DNA from: CBDBJQ01 sp965206405 | Lineage (GTDB): Bacteria > Pseudomonadota > Alphaproteobacteria > UBA8366 | Assembly: GCA_965206405.1 (NCBI GenBank) | Contig: CBDBJQ010000006.1 | Coordinates: forward strand, 682,001 to 746,000 | DNA: 64,000 bases | Reading direction: 5' to 3' | Shown here: one piece after another, positions 31,176-40,037 of the stretch | Layout: every line of letters begins with the position of its first letter | Position numbering within the stretch: position 1 is the stretch's first letter | Made by a program: the position numbers and the translations under genes | The notes under the pieces: model-generated | Told to the model about the DNA's origin: nothing | The model's input: only the letters and a program-made list of their open reading frames with translations | The model's database searches: none

Positions 31176-33743
31176 GTGGATCGGATCGATGTGGGCCGGC
31201 TCGATCTGTGCCGGGAGTTCCGCGACAACCCGCTTGGACCGCACAGTCTCGAACTCCAGAAGCTGATCAAGCTCCTGCGCTGGGAGCCGGTCGACAACCG
31301 CTACCTTCTGGCCCAGACCGAACGCAACGGCCCCTGGTATCTCGCCTACGCATCCGGCCCGAAGAGCCGTCCGCTCGAGATTTTCCGCGACCGCGCCTTC
31401 GCCACTCTCCATGAGGGTTGGTGGGCGCTGTTCAAGGCCCGCTGGGAGTGTCTCGCCGGCCAACGGATGGTGCTCGACGGTGTCGACGATCCACCGATTC
31501 CCCGGCCGGGAGAGGGAGAGCCAACCGGCGCCCTCGTCGACCGGCCACTGCTTTCCTACAGCGACCGCTTCAGCGTTCCGGCCGGTGGCAGGATCGCGTT
31601 CAAGGTCAGCTCCCGCGACGATCTGCCATACCGTGCCGATATCATCCGCCTGCGTTGCGGCGATGCGAGTCCGGGCGGAGTCGGCCACAAGCAGGAGGCG
31701 GTCGGGACACCGATCGACGGCGAGTATCCCGGCCGGTTCCAGCCCATCGATGCAGGCTCTTATGCCGAGATCGGCGACATTCCCGCGGTACCCGGCGATG
31801 GCGGCGTGGCGTTGCAGGCCTGGATCTGGCCAACCGCGCCTGGCGGCCGCGCACAAGCGGTGATGGGCAATTGGGATGCTTCGGCCGGCTCGGGTTTTGC
31901 GCTTGCCATAGACGAGAGCGGCGCGCTTGTCTTTCACGTCGGCGACGGCACACAACAGATGACGGTGTCGACCGGAACGCCGTTGCTTGAGCGCCACTGG
32001 TATCTGGTGGCGGCAAGCTTCGATCCCGACACCGGCCGCGCCTGGGTCGGCCAGCGGCCGCTTCTCGGTTATGCACGCGACGACACCACGGCGGAACAGG
32101 AAGCGTCCGCGCCGGTACCGGCGGCGGGGCCGGGATTTCGGATCGCCGCCTGGCATGGCCGCGACGGCGAGCGTCTGATACCCGCGGGCCACTACAACGG
32201 CAAGATCGACTCGCCCGTCCTCGCTGCGGGCGCCCTTACGGCAGAAGAGCGGCGGGTAATCCTTGCCGAGGGCAACCCGGCGGCGATCGCCGATGCTGCT
32301 GCGCGCTGGGATTTTTCCCGCGATATTCCGGGCCTGACAATCAGAGACGTGTCCGGCAACGATTGCCACGGCACCACCGTCAATCTGCCGACCCGGGCGA
32401 TGAAGGGATGGAATTGGGACGGAAGCGAGTACAACTGGGCCTGCAAACCGGAGCAGTACGGCGCCATCCATTTCCATGACGACGATTTGCACGATTGCGG
32501 CTGGGAGACCGATTTCACTTTCGAGGTGCCGGAGGATCTCGCCAGCGGCATCTATTGCGCTCATCTCACCCGCGATGGGCGCGAGGATTACTGCCCGTTT
32601 GTGGTCACGGCGCCACCGGGGCGCACCGAGGCCGATCTCGCCCTGCTTCTGCCCACCGCCAGCTACTGGGCTTACGCCAACCGGCATGTCGACCTGGAGT
32701 GGCAGGAGCGCGAGAATGTCGTCGGTTACTGGGCGGCGCTTGACTCCGTGTCGCTCTATCTCTGCGAGCACCCGGAGCTCGGCGTGTCGATGTACGACGA
32801 CCACAGCGACGGCTCGGGCGTTTGTCTTGCATCGCGGCTGCGGCCGATCCTCAGCATGCAGCCGAAAGAACGCCTCTGGCAGTTCGCCGCCGACACCCAC
32901 ATCACCGACTGGCTCGAGGCGCGAGGCATCGCCTATGACGTGATTACCGAGGATGATCTCGATGCTGCGGGGACGTCGCTGCTCGAACCCTATCGCTGCG
33001 TGATCACCGGAACCCACCCTGAATATCCCTCGAAGAGCGTGCTGGACGCGATCCTCGACTATCAGAACCGTGGCGGCCGCTTCGTTTATTTCGGTGGCAA
33101 CGGGTTTTACTGGCGAGTCTCCTATTCGCCGGACATTCCCGGCGCGATGGAGATGCGCCGAGCCGAAGACGGAATCCGCTCGTGGCTTGCCGAGGGCGGG
33201 GAGTACTACCACGCCTTCACCGGCGAGCTCGGCGGCATGTGGCGGCGGATGGGCCGGCCTCCGCAGAGCGTCGCCGGCACCGGCATGACGGCGCAGGGTT
33301 TCGATTATTCGGCCTCGTATGCACGCAACCCGGAGAGCTTCGATGCGCGCGCCATGTTCATCTTCGAGGGCGTCGGGGCGGAGGAGCGAATCGGCGATTT
33401 CGGGTTGTTCGGTGGCGGCGCTGCGGGATGGGAGATCGACCGCGCCGATCCGGCCCTGGGCACGCCGCCGCATGCGCTGGTCGTGGCCACGGCGACGGAG
33501 TTTTCCGCCGCCTATCACTGGGTCAAGGAAGAGCTGACGCACACCCATTCCGCCAACACCGGCGATACCTGTCCGATGGTCCGCTGTGATATGGTGTTTT
33601 ACGAAACGCCCAATGGTGGTGCGGTGTTCTCGACCAGCTCGATCGCCTGGGCTGGCGCGCTGGCCCATAACAGCTACGACAACAACGTCGCGCGCATCTC
33701 CGAGAACGTGATCCGGCGGTTTATCGACCCGCAACCGCTCTAA
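31176..33743 (+). CDS. N,N-dimethylformamidase-like protein, small and large subunits fused
   Basis: About 855 aa. Residues 1-105 resemble the small DMFase subunit (FRDNPLGPHSLELQKLIKLLRWEP). Residues 210-365 form a LamG/concanavalin-like domain (LQAWIWP...HWYLVAASFD). The C-terminal half carries the large-subunit catalytic domain: PTASYWAYAN, SMYDDHSDGSG, YDVITEDDL, GTHPEY, GGNGFYWR and YYHAFTGELGG. From the Paracoccus enzyme I recall a mononuclear iron bound by two Tyr and one Glu; Tyr500, Tyr540 and Glu616 are the likely equivalents. DMFase hydrolyses dimethylformamide to dimethylamine and formate, but a distant homologue may use another amide. GTG at 31176 follows GGGGG; the TTG at 31077 would overlap the previous gene. 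Confidence 0.8.
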   Translation: MDRIDVGRLDLCREFRDNPLGPHSLELQKLIKLLRWEPVDNRYLLAQTERNGPWYLAYASGPKSRPLEIFRDRAFATLHEGWWALFKARWECLAGQRMVLDGVDDPPIPRPGEGEPTGALVDRPLLSYSDRFSVPAGGRIAFKVSSRDDLPYRADIIRLRCGDASPGGVGHKQEAVGTPIDGEYPGRFQPIDAGSYAEIGDIPAVPGDGGVALQAWIWPTAPGGRAQAVMGNWDASAGSGFALAIDESGALVFHVGDGTQQMTVSTGTPLLERHWYLVAASFDPDTGRAWVGQRPLLGYARDDTTAEQEASAPVPAAGPGFRIAAWHGRDGERLIPAGHYNGKIDSPVLAAGALTAEERRVILAEGNPAAIADAAARWDFSRDIPGLTIRDVSGNDCHGTTVNLPTRAMKGWNWDGSEYNWACKPEQYGAIHFHDDDLHDCGWETDFTFEVPEDLASGIYCAHLTRDGREDYCPFVVTAPPGRTEADLALLLPTASYWAYANRHVDLEWQERENVVGYWAALDSVSLYLCEHPELGVSMYDDHSDGSGVCLASRLRPILSMQPKERLWQFAADTHITDWLEARGIAYDVITEDDLDAAGTSLLEPYRCVITGTHPEYPSKSVLDAILDYQNRGGRFVYFGGNGFYWRVSYSPDIPGAMEMRRAEDGIRSWLAEGGEYYHAFTGELGGMWRRMGRPPQSVAGTGMTAQGFDYSASYARNPESFDARAMFIFEGVGAEERIGDFGLFGGGAAGWEIDRADPALGTPPHALVVATATEFSAAYHWVKEELTHTHSANTGDTCPMVRCDMVFYETPNGGAVFSTSSIAWAGALAHNSYDNNVARISENVIRRFIDPQPL

Positions 33744-33829
33744 TATGCCTGAATATTAATACGCCTGACCATTGGCGTTCGGCGCCGGTTCTGCCTATCG
33801 TCGCCCCTGTTTTCATGGAGCCACGACTG

Positions 33830-35290
33830 ATGACCGAACTACACTACCTGCCGGCTGTCGATCTCGCGGCGCGGATCCGCGACCGCGAGATTGGTTGCCT
33901 CGAGCTTCTCGACCACTTTCTCGAGCGTTGCGACCGCCACAATCCGACGCTTAACGCCGTCATCGCCTGGGATCGGGAAGGCGCGCGCGCCCGGGCTCGC
34001 GAAGCCGACGAGGCGCTGGCTGGCGGCAATCTCTGGGGTCCTCTGCACGGGGTGCCGATGACCATCAAGGAAAGCTATGACGTCGCCGGCATGCCGACGA
34101 CCTGGGGCTGGCCGAACATGCGCAACAACGTCGCCGAAAAGAACTCGGTGGTCGTCGATCGGATGCTCGCGGCCGGCGTGGTGCTGTTCGGCAAGACCAA
34201 TGTGCCTTTGTTCCTGTCCGACTGGGAAAGCTTCAACGAAATCTACGGCACTACCAACAACCCGTGGGATATTGAGCGCTCGCCCGGCGGATCCTCGGGC
34301 GGATCCGCAGCGGCGCTGGCAGCCGGGCTGACAGGAATCGAATCCGGCAGCGATATCGGCGCTTCGATCCGCAACCCCGCGCATTACTGTGGCGTGTTCG
34401 GACACAAGCCGACCTGGGGCATTGTGCCGCCGCGTGGCCAGGCGCTGCCCGGTGTTCTCTCCCAGACGGACATCTCCGTGGTTGGGCCGATGGCCCGCAG
34501 CGCCGAAGATCTGGCCGTGGCGCTCGACTGCATGGCCGGGCCGGACGCGCTCGAGGCCGACGGGATCGATCTCGACCTGCCGCAGCCGGCGCAAACGGAT
34601 CTCTCCGAGTTCCGCGTTGCGGTGATGCAGAGCGACGATGTCTGCCCCGTCGATGCGCCCTATGCCGACCGCATCCAGGAGGTTGCCGATAAGCTCGCCG
34701 AGCTTGGTGCCGTGGTCGACGACAAGGCTCGGCCCGATATCGACATGGCGCGGTCACACGAGATCTATGTCCAGCTGCTCCGGGGCGCGACTGCAGCCCG
34801 GATGCCCGATGGCGAGTTCAGCGAGAATCTGCGCCTCGCCGGCAAACTCGATGCGAGTGACGACAGCTATCGGGCCCGGGCGTTTCGCGCCATGACCCAG
34901 TACCACCGGGACTGGGCAGGGGCCAACGAGGAGCGGACCCACATGCGCTGGGCCTGGCACCGGTTTTTCCAGGATTGGGATGTCCTGCTCTGTCCGGCCG
35001 CTTCCTCCGCTGCTTTCCCGCACATGCAGAAAGGCGAGCGTTGGGACCGCTTCATCACCGTCAATGGTGAGCCGCAATCGGTGGTCGACCAGCTGTTCTG
35101 GGCCGGCCTGACCTGCGTCGTCTACCTGCCGGCGACGGTGGCACCGATCGGCCGTGTCGGTCCCGGCACGGGCCTTCCGGTCGGCGCCCAGATTGCGGGC
35201 CCGTCGATGCACGACCACCGGACGATCGCCTTTGCCGGCCTTCTTGCGCGTGAGATCGGCGGTTTCGAGCCGCCGCCGGGCTGGGATTGA
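33830..35290 (+). CDS. Amidase-signature family hydrolase
   Basis: 486 aa. The Ser-cisSer-Lys triad is visible: Lys80 (GVPMTIKES), Ser155 (SPGGSSGGSA) and nucleophile Ser179 (GSDIGASIRNPA). These enzymes hydrolyse amides to acids and amines. Start ATG 33830 has GGAG at 9-bp spacing; an ATG 15 bp earlier is less well placed. It follows the DMFase-like gene by 86 bp on the same strand and closes the operon, so it may act on a related amide or on the product of the preceding enzyme. Confidence 0.88.
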   Translation: MTELHYLPAVDLAARIRDREIGCLELLDHFLERCDRHNPTLNAVIAWDREGARARAREADEALAGGNLWGPLHGVPMTIKESYDVAGMPTTWGWPNMRNNVAEKNSVVVDRMLAAGVVLFGKTNVPLFLSDWESFNEIYGTTNNPWDIERSPGGSSGGSAAALAAGLTGIESGSDIGASIRNPAHYCGVFGHKPTWGIVPPRGQALPGVLSQTDISVVGPMARSAEDLAVALDCMAGPDALEADGIDLDLPQPAQTDLSEFRVAVMQSDDVCPVDAPYADRIQEVADKLAELGAVVDDKARPDIDMARSHEIYVQLLRGATAARMPDGEFSENLRLAGKLDASDDSYRARAFRAMTQYHRDWAGANEERTHMRWAWHRFFQDWDVLLCPAASSAAFPHMQKGERWDRFITVNGEPQSVVDQLFWAGLTCVVYLPATVAPIGRVGPGTGLPVGAQIAGPSMHDHRTIAFAGLLAREIGGFEPPPGWD

Positions 35291-35355
35291 GGCGTTCCTG
35301 ACGGCGCACCCGGCCGACGATGTATCTGCCTGATGACACACATTGAAAGCATGGT

Positions 35356-36276
35356 TCAGGAAGCGATCCGGTACAGGCGGCGGGCGGTGTCATGGAACAG
35401 CGCGCGCCGGTCAGATTCGGGGAAATCTGCGGTGATCTCCCGGAATCCGCCGTAGATCGTCGCATAATCGCCAACCAGGCTGTCAACCGGGAAGTTGCTC
35501 GCGAACATGCAGCGCTGCGGCCCGAAGATGTCGATGGCGGCGCGCACGATCGGTCCGTTTTCAGCCACGGTCCATGCCTCGTCCCGCACGCCGAGGCCGG
35601 AGATTTTTACCGCCGTGTTCGCCTCCGCTGCGAACCCCTCCATGGCTTCCCGCCATCCGGCCAGCCCCGTTGCAGAGCGGTTGGCGGGCAGGCCGGCATG
35701 GTTCAGGACAATCATCGTGTCGGGAAAATCGCGCGCCAGCGCGACTGCCTCGCCCAGATGCCACCAGGGTGTCTGCAGCTCGTAATGGAGGCCGAATTCG
35801 GCCAGCAGCGCATAGCCGGCGCGGAACGCAGGATCGGCCATCGATCCCGGATAGCCCGGGACAATAGCATCCGGCCCGGATGCCGCGGCGGGTTTCTGGC
35901 GGATTCCGCGTGTCAGCGGGAAAGCGGCATGGCCGGCGAGGACCTCGGCGATGTTGCTACGGCAGAACATGGCCCATCCGACGATGGCGTGGGGAAAGCC
36001 GCTCTGCTCGGCAACCCTGTGCAGCCAGCGCGTCTCGGCCACCGGGTCTGCCGGGTCGTGCTCGGCCTCGATGTGAACCGAAGCGACGATGTTCTGCCCG
36101 GCGGTATCTTCGGCGTAGTGCTCTGGCAGATAGCTGCGGCAGATCGCGGTGTAGTCGCCGTAGCGGAAATCCGGAAGCCAGCCGTCCTGGAGCCAAGGAT
36201 AACGGTTGTTCTCAAGATCGAAGAAATGCTGGTGGGCGTCAATCGCCGCAAGGATCGGCGGGGCGGGAGGGGCCAT
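35356..36276 (-). CDS. Amidohydrolase-2 family protein (fuconolactonase-like)
   Basis: 306 aa TIM-barrel. N-terminal metal/proton-relay motif DAHQHFFD and the lid-like ENNRYPWLQ segment resemble L-fuconolactonase and related lactonases. Later motifs are VLNHAGLP and the C-terminal FASNFPVDS with the catalytic Asp, then DTARRLYRI. Likely a lactone or amide hydrolase. Its ATG shares a base with the TGA of phoB (TGATG), so it may be expressed with the phosphate regulon. Convergent with the amidase gene at about 65 bp. Confidence 0.75.
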   Translation of the reverse strand: MAPPAPPILAAIDAHQHFFDLENNRYPWLQDGWLPDFRYGDYTAICRSYLPEHYAEDTAGQNIVASVHIEAEHDPADPVAETRWLHRVAEQSGFPHAIVGWAMFCRSNIAEVLAGHAAFPLTRGIRQKPAAASGPDAIVPGYPGSMADPAFRAGYALLAEFGLHYELQTPWWHLGEAVALARDFPDTMIVLNHAGLPANRSATGLAGWREAMEGFAAEANTAVKISGLGVRDEAWTVAENGPIVRAAIDIFGPQRCMFASNFPVDSLVGDYATIYGGFREITADFPESDRRALFHDTARRLYRIAS

Positions 36277-36995
36277 CAGGCGGATTCCGAATCGATCGAG
36301 TAGCCCGCCTTCTTCACCGTCCGGATTAGATCCTGCGCGCCGTCGGCATTGAGCACCCGGCGCAGGCGCCGGATATGGACATCGACCGTCCGGGGTTGGA
36401 CATGGATGTCATGGCCCCAGGCGAGATTGAGAAGCTGTTCGCGCGACAGCACTCGGGTCGGTTGCTCGAGCAGCACCCGCAGGAGTCGGAATTCGGTCGG
36501 CCCGAGGCGTACCGGTTTTCCGTCCCGCGAGACCCGATGGCGGGCGAGGTCCATGGCGATGTCGGCATAGCAGAGAACGTCGTCTCCGGCCTCCGGCTGG
36601 CGGCGCCTGAGAACGGCCTGGATGCGTGCCATCAACTCGTTTGGGGAGTATGGCTTGACCATGTAGTCGTCAGCGCCTGTCTCGAGGCCGCGGATCCGGT
36701 CCTCTTCCTCTCCCCGCGCCGTCACGATCACGATCGGCAGGTTGCGTGTCCGGGATGATTCCCGCAGACGGCGGCAGATCTCGATGCCGGAGATGTCCGG
36801 GAGCATCCAGTCGAGGATCATGACATCTGGCTCCTGCCGCACGGCGATTCGGAAAGCCTTCCGGCCGCTGTCGGTCGCGACCGTGCGATAGCCCTTGCGC
36901 TGCAGGTTGTAGGTCAGCAGATCGACCTGGGCCTCTTCGTCCTCGACGATCAGGACCAGGGGGTCGGCGGCCGGGGATTCGGCAGAGGAAGTCAT
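36276..36995 (-). CDS. phoB: Phosphate regulon response regulator PhoB
   Basis: 239 aa OmpR-family regulator. The receiver domain has acidic residues VEDEE, phospho-acceptor Asp in MILDWMLPD and Lys in DYMVKPY. The C-terminal winged helix has LGPTEFRLLRVLLEQP and RTVDVHIRRLRR. It binds Pho boxes when phosphorylated by PhoR. ATG 36995 has GGAG upstream; the frame extends further but without homology. Last of the phosphate genes, followed by a translationally overlapping amidohydrolase. Confidence 0.94.
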   Translation of the reverse strand: MTSSAESPAADPLVLIVEDEEAQVDLLTYNLQRKGYRTVATDSGRKAFRIAVRQEPDVMILDWMLPDISGIEICRRLRESSRTRNLPIVIVTARGEEEDRIRGLETGADDYMVKPYSPNELMARIQAVLRRRQPEAGDDVLCYADIAMDLARHRVSRDGKPVRLGPTEFRLLRVLLEQPTRVLSREQLLNLAWGHDIHVQPRTVDVHIRRLRRVLNADGAQDLIRTVKKAGYSIDSESA

Positions 36996-37023
36996 ATCGC
37001 GGCTCCGCCGGTGATGGGCCCGC

Positions 37024-37791
37024 TCATCCAGATTTTGGCTCGTCCGCCGCTTGCATGCCGCCGCTGTGTCTGGCTTGGGCATCCGGATCGATCACCGTGA
37101 AGCTCGAATGATCTCCCTTTGGCCTGTCTTCTTCGGGCATCACGCCCTCGATCATGAAATGAATCTGCTCGGTGATATCGGTGATGTGGTCGCCGACCCG
37201 CTCAATATTCTTGGCGATGAACAGGAGGTGCGCACTGGACGCGACATTGCTGGAATCCTTCGCCATGTGAGTCAGCAACTCCTGGAACAGGCTGGTGTTC
37301 AGAAGGTCGATCTCCTCGTCCCGGTTGCGCACATCGAGAGCCTTGTTGAGATCGTCCTCGATATAGGCGTCGAGCGCATTCTTGATCATTTCCTGGGCGA
37401 GCTGGCCCATGCGTTCGATCGTGTTCAGGGCTTCCGTGTTCGGGGTCAGGCCGGTCAGTGTCGATGAGCGTTTGGCTATGTTCTTCGCGTAATCGCCGAT
37501 ACGTTCAATCGCGCTCGAGATCTTCAGCGCCGAAATGAGGCGACGCAGGTCCTGGGCCATCGGTTGGCGCAGGGCAACGGTGGTTACTGCGAATTCATAA
37601 AGCTCGTCGTCGAGCTGGTCGATGCGCGTGTCGGAGGCAATGGCCTCTTCCGCCGCCTCCTGGTCCTGTCGCATCACGGCGTCGATGCTGCGGGCGAGCT
37701 GGGCTTCCGCAATCCCGCCCATCTGTGCAATCAGGTTCTCGATGCGGGCAAGATCCTGGTCAAAGGATTTGACGATATGATCCTGGGGCAT
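37024..37791 (-). CDS. phoU: Phosphate transport regulator PhoU
   Basis: 255 aa all-helical protein with two PhoU repeats (ISALKISSAIERIGDYAKNIAKR and LLFIAKNIERVGDHITDITE), each holding the metal-binding E/DxxxD pattern. It inhibits PhoR signalling and Pst transport when phosphate is plentiful. GGAGG precedes the ATG at 37791; the ORF open to 37980 overlaps pstB and is not real. The C-terminus is followed 28 bp later by phoB. Confidence 0.93.
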   Translation of the reverse strand: MPQDHIVKSFDQDLARIENLIAQMGGIAEAQLARSIDAVMRQDQEAAEEAIASDTRIDQLDDELYEFAVTTVALRQPMAQDLRRLISALKISSAIERIGDYAKNIAKRSSTLTGLTPNTEALNTIERMGQLAQEMIKNALDAYIEDDLNKALDVRNRDEEIDLLNTSLFQELLTHMAKDSSNVASSAHLLFIAKNIERVGDHITDITEQIHFMIEGVMPEEDRPKGDHSSFTVIDPDAQARHSGGMQAADEPKSG

Positions 37792-37804
37792 TCTCGAACC
37801 TCCG

Positions 37805-38698
37805 TCAGCCGAACCGGCCCGTGATGTAGTCCTGGGTGCGTTTTTCCTCAGGGTTGGTGAAGATCTGTTCGGTATCGCCGAACTCGATAAGGTGGCCGAG
37901 ATGGAAAAAGGCGGTGCGCTGCGACACGCGGGCTGCCTGCTGCATCGAGTGGGTGACAATAACAATGGTGAATTTGTCACGCAGATTGTCGATCAGTTCC
38001 TCGATGCGGGCGGTGGCGATGGGATCGAGCGCCGAACAGGGCTCGTCCATGAGGATGATGTCGGGGCTGACTGCGATCGCCCGGGCGATGCAGAGGCGTT
38101 GCTGCTGGCCACCGGAGAGATTGGTGCCCGGTTCTGACAATCGGTTCCGGACTTCGTCGATAAGCCCGGCGCGCTCGAGGCTTTCGGTGACGATCGCGTC
38201 GATTTCGGCCTTGTTGGCGGCGAGTCCGTGGAGCCTGGGCCCGTAGGCGACGTTGTCGTAGATCGATTTCGGGAAGGGGTTCGGCTTCTGGAACACGATA
38301 CCGACCATGGCTCGCAGCTGGACGACGTCGATCTCCGGGTTGTGAATGTCGATTCCGTCGATCCGGATATCGCCGTCGACGCGGCACCCGTCGATAACGT
38401 CGTTCATGCGGTTGATGCAGCGCAGGAATGTCGTCTTGCCGCAGCCCGAAGGGCCGATCAGCGCGGTAACCTCGCGCGGCTGGATATCGAGGTCGATGCC
38501 GAACAGGGCCTGCTTGCCGCTGTAGGAGACGTTGACGTCCCTGCAGATCACCTTCGCCGACCCGGCCGTTGCTGAATCTTCCAACCCTGAGTCCAACCCT
38601 GAGTCCAATCCTGAATCCCCCGATGCCAACGCCTTGCTTCGGGCGTAGATGTTCTCGCCGGGTGTCACGATGTCCTCTCTGCTGATTTCGTTCATCAT
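37805..38698 (-). CDS. pstB: Phosphate ABC transporter ATP-binding protein PstB
   Basis: 297 aa. Walker A GPSGCGKTTF, signature NLSGGQQQRL, Walker B ILMDEPCSALDP. The N-terminal 45 residues are an unusual extension containing an SGLD repeat encoded by 12-bp tandem DNA repeats. Energises phosphate uptake through PstC and PstA. Two adjacent ATG codons open the gene; it starts 13 bp after pstA ends. Confidence 0.93.
   Translation of the reverse strand: MMNEISREDIVTPGENIYARSKALASGDSGLDSGLDSGLEDSATAGSAKVICRDVNVSYSGKQALFGIDLDIQPREVTALIGPSGCGKTTFLRCINRMNDVIDGCRVDGDIRIDGIDIHNPEIDVVQLRAMVGIVFQKPNPFPKSIYDNVAYGPRLHGLAANKAEIDAIVTESLERAGLIDEVRNRLSEPGTNLSGGQQQRLCIARAIAVSPDIILMDEPCSALDPIATARIEELIDNLRDKFTIVIVTHSMQQAARVSQRTAFFHLGHLIEFGDTEQIFTNPEEKRTQDYITGRFG
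38581..38616 (-). repeat. 12-bp tandem repeat inside the pstB N-terminal coding region
   Basis: CCAACCCTGAGT occurs twice exactly and a third time with two changes. Being a multiple of three, it adds SGLD units in frame to the flexible N-terminus of PstB without disrupting the gene. Confidence 0.85.
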
Positions 38699-38711
38699 TG
38701 CCCTGCTGCGG

Positions 38712-40037
38712 TCACCATCGCCGTTCGAGTTTCCTGCGCAGGATCTGTGCTGCCAGATTCATGGTAACGAGGAAGGCAAGAAGCACCAATATCGCAGCCG
38801 CCATCCGTTCTATGAAAGCGCGTTCCGGACTGTCGGCCCAGAGGTAGATCTGGACCGGCAACACTGTCGCCGGATCGGTAATGCCGCCCGGGATGTCGAC
38901 AATGAAGGCGACCATGCCGATCATCAACAGGGGCGCCGTTTCTCCAAGCGCCCGGGCCATACCGATAATGGTGCCGGTCAGCATGCCCGGCATCGCCAGC
39001 GGCAGCACATGGTGCAGGACTGCCTGCATCCGGCTCGCGCCGACGCCGAGCGCGGCCTCGCGGATCGACGGCGGGACCGCCTGCAAGGTGGCGCGGCCGG
39101 CGATGATGATGGTCGGCAGGGTCATCAGCGCCAGCACGATACCGCCGGCCAGCGGCGCCGAGCGGGGGACGCCGAAGAAATTGAGAATCACGGCAAGCCC
39201 GAGAAGCCCGAACACGATCGAGGGCACAGCCGCGAGGTTGTTGATGTTGATCTCGATGAGGTCGGTCCAGCGGTTCTTGGGTGCGAATTCCTCAAGATAC
39301 ACTGCGGTCATGACGCCGATTGGGAAAGAGAGAGCCAGGGTGACGAGCAGGGTAAGCAGGGAGCCGACCAGGGCGCCGAGGATGCCCGCCTGCTCGGGGT
39401 CGCGGCTGTCGCCGGCGGTAAAGAAGTTGCTGTTGAAAGCGAGTTCGGCCTGGCCGCGTGTCTGCAATGTTTCGATCCACGCTTTTGCCTTCGGGCCGAT
39501 CCGAGCGACCGCCGCCTCGGCCCCCGCCCTGCCTTTGATCAGCGTGTCGACCTCGCTCGAAGCGGTGATCCACACCGTCTTGCGGGCTCCGACTAGGTCC
39601 GGGTCTGCGAGCACCGCGTTGCGGAGCTCATAGATCGCGCCATTGCTGGGCAATTTGTAGAGCTGTCGCTTGTCGCGCCGGGACGTGGCTTCCGGGAAGG
39701 CTTCTCGCAAAGCCTGTTTGAGAAGGCGTCCATAGTCGGCGCTGTACAGAACCTCCCGTGAACCGGTGCCGTCCGGATCCAGGGCGCTTTGCTCGAAAGT
39801 AATATCAACGGCGATTCGGGCCTGCAGAAAGGCGCTGTATCCCTTTGTGCCGATGCTCGCCAGAAGAAACACAAGGAAACCGGCGGCGCCGATGATGGCG
39901 GTGATGCCATAAAGGCGGATCCGGCGCTCGGCGGCGTAACGCCGGCGCAGACCGAGGGCGACTTGTCGGCCGGTCGGGGAGGTGGCGAAGCTCCCCTGTG
40001 TGTTGTCCCGCACATTGCCCTGGGCGTGTTCGCTCAT
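38712..40037 (-). CDS. pstA: Phosphate ABC transporter permease PstA (extended form)
   Basis: 441 aa. A first hydrophobic helix (ITAIIGAAGFLVFLLASIG) is followed by a periplasmic-looking region of about 170 residues (DUF3333-like, usual in alphaproteobacterial PstA). The permease domain then carries the EAA-type loop SIREAALGVGASRMQAVLHHVLP. The ATG overlaps the pstC stop as ATGA. The reading frame extends to 40952 as antisense-like sequence only. Confidence 0.92.
   Translation of the reverse strand: MSEHAQGNVRDNTQGSFATSPTGRQVALGLRRRYAAERRIRLYGITAIIGAAGFLVFLLASIGTKGYSAFLQARIAVDITFEQSALDPDGTGSREVLYSADYGRLLKQALREAFPEATSRRDKRQLYKLPSNGAIYELRNAVLADPDLVGARKTVWITASSEVDTLIKGRAGAEAAVARIGPKAKAWIETLQTRGQAELAFNSNFFTAGDSRDPEQAGILGALVGSLLTLLVTLALSFPIGVMTAVYLEEFAPKNRWTDLIEININNLAAVPSIVFGLLGLAVILNFFGVPRSAPLAGGIVLALMTLPTIIIAGRATLQAVPPSIREAALGVGASRMQAVLHHVLPLAMPGMLTGTIIGMARALGETAPLLMIGMVAFIVDIPGGITDPATVLPVQIYLWADSPERAFIERMAAAILVLLAFLVTMNLAAQILRRKLERRW

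Noticed and set aside
31092..33734. 880-codon open frame antisense to the DMFase-like gene
   Set aside because: GC-rich third-position shadow; no family motifs, while the plus strand carries clear domains.
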